Shown here: piece by piece, positions 51,051-63,224 of the stretch | Layout of the letters: each line of letters opens with the position of its first letter | How positions within the stretch are numbered: the first letter of the stretch is position 1 | Assembly: GCA_964036295.1 (NCBI GenBank) | Contig: OZ038466.1 | Coordinates: 14,232,001 to 14,296,000 of the forward strand | Direction of reading: 5' to 3' | Length of the DNA stretch: 64,000 nucleotides | Source: Plumapathes pennacea | Taxonomy: Eukaryota > Cnidaria > Anthozoa > Antipatharia > Myriopathidae | Position numbers and translations under genes: made by a program | Notes under the pieces: model-generated | The model's database searches: none | What the model saw: only the letters and a program-made list of their open reading frames with translations | What the model was told of the DNA's origin: nothing

Positions 51051-52985
51051 AGCGAGCTAGCGAGCTTTTCTCTTCCCTTACAAATCTTTCCCTTGAAAGC
51101 AGAAAATTCCCATCCAACTGGAAATCAGCCAAGGTGATGTCACTGTTCAAGAACAGTGGAGAGCCTGAAAACTGTGACAATTACAGGCCTATTTCCGTCT
51201 TGCCAACGATCAGCAAGATAGTCGAGCGTGCTGTTCACAGTCAACTGTACGAATATTTAAATAAGAACAATCTGTTGTACACAAGAACTACAAGACAATA
51301 TGGTTTCCCGAGACAGAGATAAACAGCAAATGCTTTATTACAATTCTCTGATGAGGTTCTAAATGGCATAGAGCATGGAGAGGTGACGGGTGTTATATTC
51401 TTAGACTTGCGAAAGGCATTTGATACCGTCAACCACCGCATCCTGCTGCACAAATTACAAGCTATGGGTGCTGACAGTACATCAATGACATGGTTCAAAT
51501 CCTATCTGAGGAATCGGACTCAACGAACAGCTATAGGAAATACAATCTCCTCTGCGAGGCAGGTCAATATTGGAGTACCTCAGGGAACTGTGCTTGGGCC
51601 GCTGTTCTTCTTGGTGTAGATAAATGACCTTGCAGAGAGTTTGAAAAACTCCCAGGCTTCTTTATTCGCTGACGATACGGCAATTCACTGTTCTGCTTCC
51701 TGCTCAGCAGATCTTCAAAGGAAGCTGAACGAAGATCTTGAACATGTCAAAAACTGGCTAAATATTTACAAACTCACTCTGAATGTGTCCAAATCGAAGT
51801 TCATGCTCATTGGGGAGGAACTCAAAGACTAAACCGTTTTGGTTTAATTAATTTGGTAATTAATGAGGACCCTCTTGAACAAGTGGACAAATTTAAATAC
51901 TTAGGTGTTATTATAAATGAAAACTTAACAGTGAGCATATTCAAACTAAGGTAGCCAAGAGATTAGGTATTTTAAGACGAATTAAGCATTTACTCCCCAA
52001 GGAGACTGGAGAGCTTGTTTTCAACACACTAATTTTACCATTATTAGATTATGGGGATATTGTATGGAGAGATAGGTGTAATGGTAGTCTTATGGATCGT
52101 ATACAGGTATTACACAATAAGAGTGCGTGCGAAGTTAATTGATGAGAGTCAAAAATAGGAAATTTATATTCAGCCACGAGCGGAAATACGATAGTTCGAA
52201 ATCCTATTAACTGGAAACTTTTGTTGGCAAAACAACCATAACAACCACCTGTAATATACAGCTCGGACAACTAACAATATTCCACAAGGAAGCGCCCGAG
52301 CGAAGCATCGTTGAAGCTGATGCAATAACAACGTAACTACCAGATAAGAGCAGGTGATACCATAGATCGTTAAGCTCGAATGATCCCAGAACAACAGATC
52401 CACAGGTGGATCGACGCAACTTTGTCCTGGACCCGTTATACGTAGGGATTAAGAAATGTATGAAAATTAATGAGTTGCACTCTGCGCGAGGTCATATAAC
52501 AGAGCCTACGTTGTACTAGAGAGAGACCAGAGAAAGAGAGACCAGAGAGACGGAGAGACCAGAGAAAGAGACAGCAGAGAAAGGGAACCAGAGAAGGAGA
52601 GACAGAGAGGACAGAGAGAGAAGGATAGGAGAAGAGAGCAGAGATGTGAAGGACAAAGATAAGCTGTTGGACTCTCCTCTGTAGAGTTCAGACCTATGGA
52701 CGAAGAATTGTAATTCTCGAGCTATACTGTGAAGAGAAAGATTAACGTGCCACCTCAGGGAAACGCCGTTTCAAGTCTCCTTCGCCAGCGAGTCCCCATT
52801 ACTACTGTACGACACGAAAGTGCTCTGTAACATAATACTTGATAAACCAGGCCACTCCTCTAGCACTGAGGTCCTAAAAGACATTGGGTGGAAACCACTT
52901 ACGGAAAGAAGGAAATTCCATCGGGCCTGTTTTGTCTATAAAGCTTTAAACAATGTCATCGAGTTTAACTTTCCATAATGGAAGT
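51050..52985 (+). pseudogene. LINE reverse-transcriptase relic, split by a solo LTR
   Basis: The RT domain reads FPSNWKSAKVMSLFKNSGEP, NYRPISVLPTISKIVERAVH, GVIFLDLRKAFDTVNHRILL (first catalytic Asp), GVPQGTVLGPLFF, and LFADDTAIHCSAS (the FADD catalytic pair), then KFKYLGVIINENL. Stops occur at about 51320, 51617 and 51830, with shifts after 51835. After the LTR at 52140-52832 the gene resumes: LKDIGWKPLTERRKFHRACF and VYKALNN. The pattern fits CR1/L2/Jockey-type LINEs. The endonuclease end is missing, so the copy is 5' truncated. Confidence 0.8.
52140..52832 (+). mobile_element. Solo LTR inserted in the LINE
   Basis: The insertion starts TGATGAG and ends TGTAACA, with TG..CA ends and a 4-bp duplication TAAT at both sides (52136-52139, 52833-52836). 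The LINE reading frame resumes right after it. It contains a GAGAGACCAGAGAAAG-type purine repeat and a 3' end (GACACGAAAGTGCTCTGTAACA) like that at 55253. There is no internal region. Confidence 0.8.
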
Positions 52986-53062
52986 GAGATGCTGCCATTT
53001 GTTAAGATAAGTGCTAAATATGAAAAGATTTTCATTTCATTTCAACAAGTTACTACATTCAA

Positions 53063-53248
53063 TAACCCTTTCACTCCCAAGAGTGATTAACTTCAATTTT
53101 CTCCTTTAGTTTCTTAGCAGAAATATATCATACAAGCAGCAGAACATGGCTTTTAATAACTTGCTCAGATTAAACCTGATTGAATTATCAACTCTCGCTA
53201 CATAAGGTTGGTAAAATCTGCATTTTGAACTTGGGAGTGAAAGGGTTA
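53063..53248 (+). mobile_element. Short MITE with CCCTTTCACTCCCAA ends
   Basis: Its inverted ends are TAACCCTTTCACTCCCAAGA and CTTGGGAGTGAAAGGGTTA, about 186 bp apart. A lone right end of the same family is at 61330-61348 (CTTGGGAGCGAAAGGGTT). Confidence 0.65.
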
Positions 53249-53339
53249 ATAAGTAACAGGAACAGTCGAAAATAACAAAGTGTCGACTTTGCATGTGTCG
53301 GTATTCTATAGTTGTCCCTTAAAATTAATAAGTGGCCGG

Positions 53340-53480
53340 GTATTCTATAGTTGCTCCAAAGAGGTTATTACACGGGAAGGAGTGCAATGCGGCGGCGTAT
53401 TTTTACGATTCGGTTTTATATTTTCGAGCCTGCTTCAGGCGTTCTTGCCGCGCGCAAAATGGAAAAAAACATGTCCACAT
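53340..53480 (+). repeat. Dispersed element shared with 59320
   Basis: AAGAGGTTATTACACGGGAA and TTTTCGAGCCTGCTTCAGGC, then TTCTTGCCGCGCnCAAAATGG, occur here and at 59320-59515. The second copy is longer and has an inverse half (TTCGTGTAATAA), which shows its palindromic nature. Confidence 0.55.
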
Positions 53481-54540
53481 TTCCATCGATCGGCTCTGAG
53501 TAGGCTCAAAAGCCACCGAGTACAATGACTTGGTTTGATTGTTTTGAGTTTCACTGGGTCTACGGGCTGTACGGACATGAAAACTGCGTAATTTTCCCAC
53601 GACATTCCTTTGCTTTGACAGGTAGGATCAGGTTTCGGTTTCAAGAAGTGTCAACAGCTTAAAATGTACACAAACCTCGTGGGCCTCGAAAAATCGTTCC
53701 ACACAAAATACATGTGTCCACACTGCTTTGAATTTTGCACAAGAAATGGATTGCCAGCAGTGAATGCCCGTGATTGACACCTCGCAACATGTATTTAATC
53801 GTGAGTAACGCAACGCGGTATGACTCGACTAACAGCGAAGAAACGAGCGTTAACGACAAAAACAAATTGTTATCTCAAGTCAGAGTGCAGTTTATCTTTT
53901 TTTTTACTCACATGGATCACCAAATGTAAAGCCAAATGATGAAACAGATAAACATTGAGGGGCACATGCATTGACACAAAAGACATACCGTTTGTAGCCG
54001 GTACATCGCGAATGTAACGGTTGTTGTTTGGCAGAGATCATCAGGAAGATCAGGCGATGTTTCACTTCTATACTCGATTCGTTACAACGAAGGAACACTC
54101 AAAAAGTCCTTGCTTCGACTTTCGAGTGACGTCGGAGAAAAACACTCTCACGGTCCCCTGAGCATTATGTCTACGTTCAATTGGCCATCAGTTGTCACAT
54201 GACTGATCATCCAGACCGACATCCGTGAGTCGAGTCACAAAGCAGGATTAGTGTCGCTGCCTCCTATCGTCGGCAGCAAATATCTTTGGACACGATATTC
54301 ATTCTTATAACACAAGAAACAAGATGCATAGAGTGTTACCACTGTATAAGACTAATTGGGGCCAGTGTAAGTCAGATTTATTATTTATTAATGAATGGAA
54401 TAGTATATCCGGATATAATGATATCCTCTGGGTCTTTTAGTATTTTTAAAAATAATTATTGATGTTACTGAGTTCTCTTATCTATTTAATCTTTTTACGG
54501 TGTTCGTAGGGTTAAATCATTTTTTTAGGATTAATATTAC
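53481..54540. other. Intergenic, no gene seen
   Basis: Short minus-strand frames near 53403-54098 overlap one another and show no domain. No gene is supported here. Confidence 0.4.
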
Positions 54541-55253
54541 TGTTATAGTGTAAATCCAGCTAATCTTCCCGTAGTTTGGAAACGAATAAATTAAGTGAAT
54601 TAGAGTTCTGTTGTTGACACTCGGAAGAGCCCAGGTACCACTGCTAAGTAAATAGTTACTAAGAGCCTTTAGAATTAGAATTCATTGACTAATTAAATAG
54701 CCATTACTTGGTAGAAATAGATTAATCCTGCTGAACCAACATCCATTAGGCTAATTACGATAGTTAATGCTGAAGGTTCTGCCTGGTCAAATACCTATCT
54801 GGGAACCATTATATCCAATTCTATGGAAGAGCAGATGTGCAACTACAGCTGCGTCCTTGACCCCAGATAGACCTTTTAGTGTGAACTATCTTATATCAAT
54901 AACACAACCAGCCAAGTGTTGAGATGTCAGAGCTTCAAAAGGTCAATCAGGTCACATCGTATACTGTGTCCAAAAACTATTACTCTACACCTGCTCCGAT
55001 GTGCGAAAATCCAATTAGGCCTAGCTCGGCGGACAAACACTTGGTGAGCATAAATCTAGGGATTTACATCTAGTTGAGACACTCTTGGTAACACTTCTCT
55101 TGGGGACACACACTTGGTGACACACTTAGCGACACGCTCCTAGCCGCTCTCTGCGACTACTGTACTCCGAGCTAGTCCAGAATAAACGAGATCCAGTGAA
55201 GACGAAGCGAGTCCCCATAAAGTCTGCTACGACACGAAAAGTGCCCCGTAACA
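54541..55253 (+). mobile_element. Solo LTR, second copy of a related family
   Basis: It starts TGTTATAG and ends CGTAACA, with a 4-bp duplication TTAC (54537-54540, 55254-55257). The last 60 bp (GCGAGTCCCCATAAAGTCTG.. CGTAACA) match the end of the LTR at 52140-52832, while the 5' halves differ. No coding part is adjacent. Confidence 0.75.
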
Positions 55254-55281
55254 TTACATATTGTATAGAGGTTTAAATAAC

Positions 55282-55412
55282 TACTTTATTATTATTATTA
55301 TTATTATTAATATTAATATTATTATTATTATTATTATTATTATCATTATTATTATAATTATTATCATCATTATTATTATAATTATTATAATTATAATTAT
55401 TATTATTATTAA
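55282..55412. repeat. (ATT)n microsatellite
   Basis: About 130 bp of ATT/AAT repeats with a few interruptions. The Ile-rich minus-strand frame over it is an artefact of the repeat. Confidence 0.9.
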
Positions 55413-56001
55413 ACTCTCCATTTCTCTTTCACTCGTATGATGACTAACGTTTGTGTATACAACGGCCGAATTCAAAATAAACAATGAACCAATCACGAGT
55501 CTCCCAGATAATTTCTAACTTACTGAGTTGAATTGCAAACCGTCCAAAGGCAAACTTGAGTTAACGACCACGCCCACTTCATCAGTTTGTTCTAATTCAA
55601 ACAGAAATTTTAAAAATAATAACATTTTTTAACTTCTTATTACTGCACCATCAATTGTTAGTCCATTAAAATAAAGTTCGCGCAATTCTAACGAAATGCG
55701 TACTTCTGGAAGCGAGAACTTGCAGAACAGTAATTTTCAGACAGTAAATTGCCACGCCCCCTCCCTACCTGGACCTCAGAATCACTTATAGTATTGTCTA
55801 GACGAGTCTCATTGAGAGCCAGAAAAATATCATTGAGCTCTTCCTCCAGTCTTAGGTAGTAGGCTTCCTTAACAGGTTTGGGAGGTCTATGCAAACCCAG
55901 CACCACGACTTCATGCTTACCATTCGGCAATTATCAGCGGTTCAATGGTCTTGAAAGCTCGTGGTGGTGACAGCTTTTTTGATTGGAGAAATACGCCATA
56001 A
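55413..56001. other. Intergenic with a possible LINE piece
   Basis: On the minus strand 55688-55930 reads VVVLGLHRPPKPVKEAYYLR and EEELNDIFLALNETRLDN, which looks like an endonuclease-domain piece of a LINE with a shift in the middle. Support is weak. Confidence 0.35.
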
Positions 56002-56777
56002 CAGGGGCGTAGCTAGCGATTTTGTAACTGTACGCACGAAGGGACTATTTTGGGCGGCGGAGGCGCTCCTCGCTAGGGGTCTGGGGGCATGCTCCCCCAG
56101 AAAATTTTCAAATTTTGGCTCTCGGAAATGTCATTTCCTGCATTTTTCGTGGGATATTTCAATAAATAAATACTTCAGTAAAACGATCCATTACAAATTT
56201 ACAGTGATGTTAGCGGTCGAATCACGTGAATTTTTGATCATGGCAGTGAGTGAAGCAACTTAAGCAGTTGCAATGAGCCCGGAAAAAAAAAAAAAAAAAA
56301 AGATGTTAGCGGTCGGTGTCACATTTTAATACGTGTAGTAATTTACGCTCTTTCACCTCACAGAAACTTTGAAAGCGTTCTCTGAAGCAGTTTCTTCGGA
56401 CCCTCAGACCTCTTGGACTTCACTCTGACTTCACACCATTACATATTCACTAATTCCTACTCTCAGTTGAAGGCAATTTCGTTCAGTTCTGAAGCCGTAC
56501 GGCGGGGTAACCTCTCCTTCACAGATAAAGGTTAACTAGTAATGTCTGGTGGGGCTGACACTGAGGGAGGAATACGTGTCGCGTTTTTACGCGTAACGTA
56601 CACTATAATACGAACAAATATATGAAATCAGTTCAAATCAGCCAGTTTAATGATAAAAACGTCTTCAGGCAATAGAAAATTATATTTTTGTCAGATTAAA
56701 AAAAAAAAAAAAAAAAAAAATCTTAGAATTCAGCTGTACGCCCGTGCGTACGTGCGTATATGGTAGCTACGCCCCTG
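56002..56777 (+). mobile_element. MITE with CAGGGGCGTAGCTA ends
   Basis: The inverted ends CAGGGGCGTAGCTAGC and GGTAGCTACGCCCCTG are flanked by CATAA on both sides. Two poly-A runs lie inside (56283, 56698). The type may be hAT-like from its ends, but an 8-bp duplication was not confirmed. Confidence 0.6.
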
Positions 56778-57139
56778 CATAACTCCTCCACCCTATCTTG
56801 TGCGATCGTTCCGGTAGATAGTGTACCCGTTGATGATGAACTGAAACAACTTGACTAGCTTTGAAATATTTCATTAGAGTTTCCACCTCATATGTTTTGT
56901 TTTGAATGCTATTACGCTCAAGTGCATATTGAGGAGTTCCCAACTGTCCTTCTCCCTTGATACCTCTTTATATGGCAATATCAGGCAGATCTGATATTGA
57001 TGCGAATGATTCGTTTGAGGGCCAATTCCTGTACTGGCCGGTTGCTCCTTGAAGAATGAATCACTGTAGTTGAAAGCCCGTGAAGTGCAGGGATTCCAAA
57101 CGTAGGTCTTATGTAGATTGTTCATGTTGCACAACGTGG

Positions 57140-57305
57140 TAGAACTTGAGGCGATCGCGATCGCTGGATTGAACTTGCGACTTTGAACTTGCGATTCGCA
57201 AGTTGATAGACGCGAATCGCGAGTTTGAAGTCGCGACGAGTTCAAAGTCGCCACTGCGAGTGAGAAGTCGCGATCGCTAGTTTGAAGTCGCGAATCGCTA
57301 CTTCG
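57140..57305. repeat. GCGATCGC / GAAGTCGCG short-repeat array
   Basis: Alternating GAAGTCGCGA, TCGCGAATCGC and TTGCGACTTTGAACTTGCGA units, partly palindromic, about 290-460 bp before the start codon of the downstream gene. Confidence 0.6.
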
Positions 57306-57597
57306 AAAAAATATATTTTCTCGTAGCCCTTAATGGGCACCGTAGTCCAGTCTCAAGTCTTCCCCATTTCTGAGCAAAATACAGAATGATACAAGAATGA
57401 TGTTCCATACCTATTTCAGACCTGAGCAGACAGCTGACGTGTGACGCGTGTCGAAACTTAAGTGTGCGCGCCTGGGGCCTGGGAAAGGGCTTGGAAACGT
57501 TTTGCTCGGTGTGCGGCCATGTTGTGGTCGTGATTTGTGAGTATTTTCAATTTGCATTTGACGCATATATTGGGCTGCGATGGGAGTCTAAGTAGCA
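57306..57597 (+). promoter_or_regulatory. Presumed promoter and 5' UTR of the downstream gene
   Basis: A CpG-containing stretch (GTGACGCGTGTCG, GCGCGCC, GGCCATGTTGTGG) precedes the ATG at 57598. An upstream ATG at 57580 opens a tiny uORF (MGV, stop). No TATA box was found. The start site is inferred from position only. Confidence 0.35.
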
Positions 57598-60500
57598 ATG
57601 GAAGACTCGCTGGTTGACGAAAACGCTGTGGGTGATTCGAAGGCCCGTGAAAGCGAGAATGGTGTAAATAGGCGACCCGACACTCTGGGCCTTGACGTAA
57701 ATCTTGAGGTCACTTCGGAATTTCATTCGGAAAAGAGAAGCCCCGATTTCGAAGAATCAAGGTTAGTATCCTAGTCGCCATAGTTAAAATGAACATTATT
57801 CTTGAATGCATTTCCTCGAGAAATTGTGGTGGTTTTTGTGTTCCAATAGATACTCGAGATAAATACTGTTGAGTCACTTTTTCGGTCCGATTTTCTTAAT
57901 TTATAGTCGTACGAGAACAGTTATCAAGATACGCTAGTTTTCTTAGAGATGGCACAAAAACCGTTTATATTGATGCAGCAGTACATGCAAGTTTTTGTTT
58001 CGTTTTGATGTACTGTACTTCGTTATTCTTGAATTCTGAATTACAAATTTAGTGTTCAATTCTTTTAGGAATTAATAAATTCAAGGAATATTTTGATTTT
58101 CAATTCTAGACAGTTTAGGAGCAAAGTGTTCGCTAATTTTATCTGTTACCCCTTCTCGTTTACTTGCCTGATACGAGTGCTTGAATAAATCAAGTAATAT
58201 GGTTACTGGCCAAGTTCTCCTCTGTTAAAAGTGCCATGCAGAAGTGACAGTTTATAGAGACTACAATAATTCTTTAAGAGTAAAGGCCATGTCACACGAG
58301 GCAATTTTCCCTGCAACTTGTCTCACAACACTGACGACAACATTGCGAGGCAAGCTGCAAAGTACATGTCACACAGTACAACTAGACCATGTAACATTGC
58401 AAAAGGTAGAAGACTGTCCAACTTTTCCTGCAATTTATCTTGCAATTTTTTGTTGTGTTGCAAGTTGCAAAGAGGGGATGTTGCATACAGTGCAGTTTCT
58501 TCTGCAGCTTGTCTCACAACGGTGTTACAAGAAAAATTGCTGCGGCCCCAAAACTATAATTCCTTTACTGACTTGTGACTTGGCCTGGGAAAATGCATTT
58601 ATCAACAAAAGTGTGTCAACCCTGACTTAAGCATAAAGTGACTGGATGTTTTACAATTTAAGTATAGAGTGACTTGATGTTTTACAATCCTTAATTTTAG
58701 GAAACAACCTTTGTTTCAATTTATTCTTACCCTGGGGGTAGTCTTATTAAGGTGATTCCCTGGTTTTGCATTACGCATCTTTACTGTGCATAACTCTTTC
58801 GAGACAGTGGACACTGAGGACCACTAAAATTTCAAGATCAAATTTTTTTCATTTTGTATGCAAATAAGTTTTATTGTTCATCATTTTTCACAACTCAGAA
58901 TGAGTTTGCAGGAGGTTTTAGTCCACTTGTTTTGGCTTCTATCAACAATGTTTGCCATTTTGAAAATCTGTTTGTATGATTCCAAGCAAGTGATACTTCA
59001 TAAATTGTTCACACTGAATGCAGAGAGGAGACATGAAAACACACCTAAGGCTTTCTAGTATATAATTGAACTCGAAAAACTTGAAAATGATAGAAAGGCT
59101 GTTTTGTTGCCATCATATCAATGAGAGGCCTGGGCACTAGTACACCAGTAGAGACTAATTTACAAGTGCTGCCCTTATGAGGAGTGCGGTGACCAATCTT
59201 TGTTATTGCATGTATTAGGACCCTCCATTACATATCCGAATTTAAATACATTTCACCTCTCAATTTTGAAATATTCCCATTGAATCACTGTTACGATGTG
59301 TTGCTAAACATATAAAAAGAGGTTATTACACGGGAAGGAGTACAATACGGCGGAGTATTTTTACGAGTCAGTTTTATTTTTTCGAGCCTGCTTCAGGCGA
59401 GAAAAAATAAATTTGACGAGTAAAAATACAGCCGTATTGCACGACTTTTCGTGTAATAAATTGTTTATTATACGACAAACGAAGCAGGGCAAACGTTCTT
59501 GCCGCGCACAAAATGGAACAAAAAATTACATGTTTGTAAACTTTGCTTGCGAAAATTGATCACGTAAGCTAATAAACCAATTGTTCTGGTTCCTATCTTT
59601 GCACTCGTTTTGGCCTGTATTTGCACTCAAAAATGTAAAGCTGTATAATAATATATAACATGTTCCTGGCTTTGAGAATGTTAACCACATTGTGCTGCAT
59701 GATGATACTACAGTGTACTTGTACTCTGAAACACAAGGCACCAAGCAATTGGATATAGTAGCTCTGTTCCCTTTTTGCGTTGGGTAATGGTACTCTTGTG
59801 CATTCATCATCATTTATTGTGTACCATAGTATTACATACATGGAATGTAGGATTATAAAATTTTATTGTTATAATATCATCATACATTCAGTGCAGTGTG
59901 TGAGTTGTCAAAACAATTTTACTCTGTTGCTTGTAATATTGTATAAGTTGGTATTAAAGGGAAATATACTATCTACTGTATCTCTTGTATTAGTGATGCT
60001 TGGATCAATCAACTGTTTCAAGATATTGACCATAATTATTTTATTGTTATAATATCATATGTTTCCCTTTTCTTTCTTTTGACTGCATGGGTATACCACA
60101 TACTATCTGGTAGACTGCATGCAAGTTGATTGTTAGCTGAAACACACTGTATAAATTTAGTTAATTCTCTGTTGTACTCAATTTACATAATTTGTTTCTG
60201 AATATTCTGTAAATTATGACAAAGACAAAACTTGACTGCAGTAGGTCAAATGCAGAAAAATACCAAACTGAGGCATCACAATTTTTGTTACATAGTTACT
60301 GTGGAGGCCAGTTTGACACTGGAGCAACTTGGGAGTACTGTAAAGAAATTGACATAAAGTGACCTAAGCTTGGAATTAATTCTTAATTTTTGTAAGTTGT
60401 CTTTGACATTCTTCACATCAAGTAGCAATCACATTAGTGGTGTCTCTTATATTCTTTTTAGTAGCAGGTGGCATGTCAATATTAATGAATTAAAGGTTTA

Positions 60501-61112
60501 ATCATGCAAAGATAGGTAAATTTAGCTACAAAAAAAGCAAATTTGTGAGTAAATAAGCTGTTCAATGAATTAGAATACACAAAATTCTAAAACTCTCACA
60601 TGTTTAGTATAGAGACTTTCAAGGTAAACTGAATTAAAACAAAAGCCTGAATTAATCAGTATGCAAATTTTGACAGGTGTTGTTTTGTGAGAAAACAAAC
60701 TGGCTTTCCTCTTAGTTTTCTGTAGCTTATGAATATATGGATGTCTTGGGCTCTATTTACAGTAGTATCACGCCCTTTAGCAAATTACTGGGGTGTAATG
60801 GCACAATTTCATGCTATGACAGTTAGTGGAATTTGTTTAAAGAGAATATTACATTAAACTCCCCTCAACATTTCTCTGTTATCATTGCAACATGCTGCAC
60901 CAACATCTGTAAGTTGAGGCTAATGAATAATTCTCAGATCTTATCTAAATAGACCAATATCATGTCACACTGTACATGTAACTAGAAGTGTTTTTTACTC
61001 TTGTAATGTTGCTCAATTTGCTGTGAACATTGTGTTTCAACAGGTCTGGAAGTAGGACACAGCCATCTTCATCACTAGAAGATTTGTCACCACTAACAGC
61101 TGAATTTGAAAG
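57598..61112 (+). CDS. N-terminal part of an unrecognised Ser/Glu-rich protein
   Basis: Exon 1 (57598-57761) begins AGCAATGGAAG and encodes MEDSLVDENAVGDSKARESE, then 34 further residues to FEESR, ending at donor GTTAGT with two bases over. Exon 2 (61044-61112) follows TTTCAACAG and completes Arg, then SGSRTQPSSSLEDLSPLTAE and FE, to donor GTAACT. The joint phase is right across the 3.3-kb intron. Composition is acidic and Ser-rich with no domain, so it is likely a disordered N-terminus. The SSSLEDLSPLTAEFE piece hints at phosphorylation-prone sequence. The gene runs on past the window, and no family can be named. Confidence 0.6.
57762..61043 (+). other. First intron of the downstream gene
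   Basis: Within it are the GCAACTTG-rich block (58285-58560), the block 58755-59090 shared with 17351-17700, and the palindromic element at 59320-59515. The rest is AT-rich without a gene; small frames near 59526-60052 are unsupported. Confidence 0.55.
58285..58560. repeat. GCAACTTG-rich short element
   Basis: Many GCAACTTGTCTCACAAC / CAAGTTGCAA motifs in both directions, with outer ends CATGTCACACGAGGCAATTT and AAAAATTGCTGCGG. It resembles 36130-36270. Confidence 0.5.
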
Positions 61113-61540
61113 GTAACTAAAGTGGGGTTCTTTTTGTTTACACTGTACACCACTTTCCAGCTGCCTACCAAGTGACTGTGTTGTACATTATGTCCAGTGA
61201 AAGTATATTTTTTTATGTAAGAGTAAGAGTAAGTAAGTAAGAGTAATTTTTTTATTTAATCAAGGAAGAGTTCATTGTGTAAGGATTAGAATACCAGTTA
61301 ATGAAATAGAAAATTGCAGTTGAGAACACTTGGGAGCGAAAGGGTTGAATTAATTATCAGGTTGGGTTAAAGATTTACTCAAGTTACCTCGCATGGGACA
61401 TGGGGAGGGGGGGGGGGGGGGGGGGGGAGGGGAAAGGGACAAGAGGCAGAAAGGAGGGCCTGCCAGCATGCTATTGTCTTCTTGAAGTTCATGTTCACCC
61501 ACAAATGCGAAACTCTGATTGGCTGATTTTGACATGTTTG
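61113..61540 (+). other. Intron with a MITE end and poly-G tract
   Basis: It contains GTAAGA repeats, the end CTTGGGAGCGAAAGGGTT and a run of more than 20 G at about 61408-61431. No exon was seen. Confidence 0.5.
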
Positions 61541-61585
61541 ACATTTGATATGTGCTGTTGAGTGTGAGACCATTACACAAATTTT

Positions 61586-62340
61586 TAGCTTGCGAATTCC
61601 ACTTTGTGGGATTTGCGAGGTACAGTAATCACTTTCCTTCCCTACTTCCCTACTTCCCTGCTTCCCTACTTCTCTGCTTCCCTATTCCCCCTGTTGTAAA
61701 CAATGGATTTCCAAATAAAGCAGTTGCGGTTTTCCAAATTTGGGCATGATTGCAAGGTCGCGCAACAGGGTGTGTCAAACAACACAGTTTAAAAGCAAGA
61801 TGTTGTCGTAGTTGTTGCGACCATATTTTTGTTCGGAATGTGTTCTCATTTTGAACGTTTGTCATGCGTTCAAAGTTTGTTTAGCCATTGATTCTGAGCT
61901 TGGTTGAGTTTCACTCTTTTGTGTTTTGCGTTGCTATTGTGACAGTTTGGCGCGGTGCCATGAAGGTCAAACAATCAGTGGCACCGATGGCATTAATATA
62001 TCGCAAACAAATCTGAAGCCATTGGTTTAGTATCCGCCAAAATTTCTGTAGTGACACTAAATACGGCTTAGAAGATACAAGACCGAAAAGATATTGAATT
62101 TCGGCCAAAAATAACCATTTCTGGTGAATGTTTACAAGTTCATAAGATGCAAATTAGTCAGGTATTTCAATTCTTGGTTTGCATGTGACGTCATAAAAAG
62201 CCATCTCAAAAGTAACGTATCCTATAAGTCCAATACACTGATATGTTCAAGACTATCATGCCTTAAGACTTAAAGCAAAATTCTGAGTTGATACAAAATA
62301 TCTATCGGGAGCTATGGACATTTGAATACCGTGACAACAA
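61586..62340 (+). mobile_element. Hairpin-head element, short relative of 3823-6850
   Basis: It starts with AGCTTGCGAATTCCACTTTG and its mate GTGGGATTTGCGAGG, then a CTTCCCTACTTCC tandem, then CAAATTTGGGCATGATTGC. It carries the WRGAMKVKQSV coding piece (61950-61990) and ends AAATATCTATCGGGAGCTAT with GGACATTTGAATACCGTGAC. Confidence 0.55.
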
Positions 62341-62409
62341 AGCCGTGTACACGCATGTGGCCGACGGTGTCGGGTGTCTATAAAACGAAGACCGAAGACC
62401 GGCACAGTA

Positions 62410-63224
62410 CAGTCAAACCTCTATTAAGCGGCCCTCTCTTAAGCGGTCACCCTCTCTTAAGCGGTCACTAATCAAAGTCCCGGAATTTGCTTCACTGAAT
62501 TACTGTAAACTTGACCTCTATTTAACGGTCACCTCTATTAAGCGGACGCGGTCACCGTTTAGATTCCCCAATTGGCTAATTTTATTGTATTTCACCTCTA
62601 TTAAACGGTCACCTAGTTAGATTACAATGCGATATCACATGACGATAGCCAGGCATATCCAGTTTACATTTTGACACCTCATCAAACACAACATGTAGTC
62701 AGTATGAAAGTGTCATTATTGTTCAGGCTTGTGTGGGTCCACCGCAGTGCAGGTCATATTTCTCGGATCTAAATTCCTCTTTTACCAGCTTCCGTTCTAG
62801 CCAGCCACAAGAAAAACTGTCACCTTCAAATATGTACTCGCCAGGAACCTCGAGACCAAAGCCACCACCTCTGTTAACTCGTCTTTTCCGCAGTTCGTAG
62901 GCCTCTTCAAAAACTTGCTAACCATATAGCCATTAGTTTTGGAGCATGACCAATAACTTCAAAGTTATCAGTCAGGTTAATCGGGTGAACGTCAAAAGTT
63001 GTTTGCAGTGTTTCCACGTCACCAGATTTTTCTCTTACGACCGCCACAGCATTTGAGTCCATTATATTGAGTGCGTTACGTTGTTGGTAACACTGGTAAC
63101 ATTTTAGTTCAAATTTTCACGTATTACATGCTAAATTTTAGAAAACCTCTCTTAAGCGGTCAACCTCTATTAAGCGGTCAGTTGGCTCAGTCCCAAGGGT
63201 GACCGCTTAATAGAGGTTTGACTG
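62410..63224 (+). mobile_element. pogo/Tigger-like element with TA duplication
   Basis: The ends are CAGTCAAACCTCTATTAAGC and its inverse, with further copies of TCTTAAGCGGTCA nested inside each end, flanked by TA (62408-62409, 63225-63226). This TIR style is typical of pogo/Tigger elements. No transposase is present. A minus-strand ORF remnant fills the middle. Confidence 0.75.
62723..63062 (-). pseudogene. Captured-looking ORF inside the pogo-like element
   Basis: From the ATG at 63062 the minus strand reads MDSNAVAVVREKSGDVETLQ, then a run ending KLMAIWLASF and a TGA at 62908-62910. One base over, the coding style continues: EEAYELRKRRVNRGGGFGLE, VPGEYIFEGDSFSCGWLERK, and a stop at 62723-62725. 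The two parts together are about 110 residues and look like one protein with a single frameshift. No transposase motif is present. I do not know the family; it may be a captured host gene piece or a protein of a larger parent element. Confidence 0.45.

Noticed and set aside
55281..55496. 71-codon Ile-rich ORF
   Set aside because: It is a translation of the ATT microsatellite.
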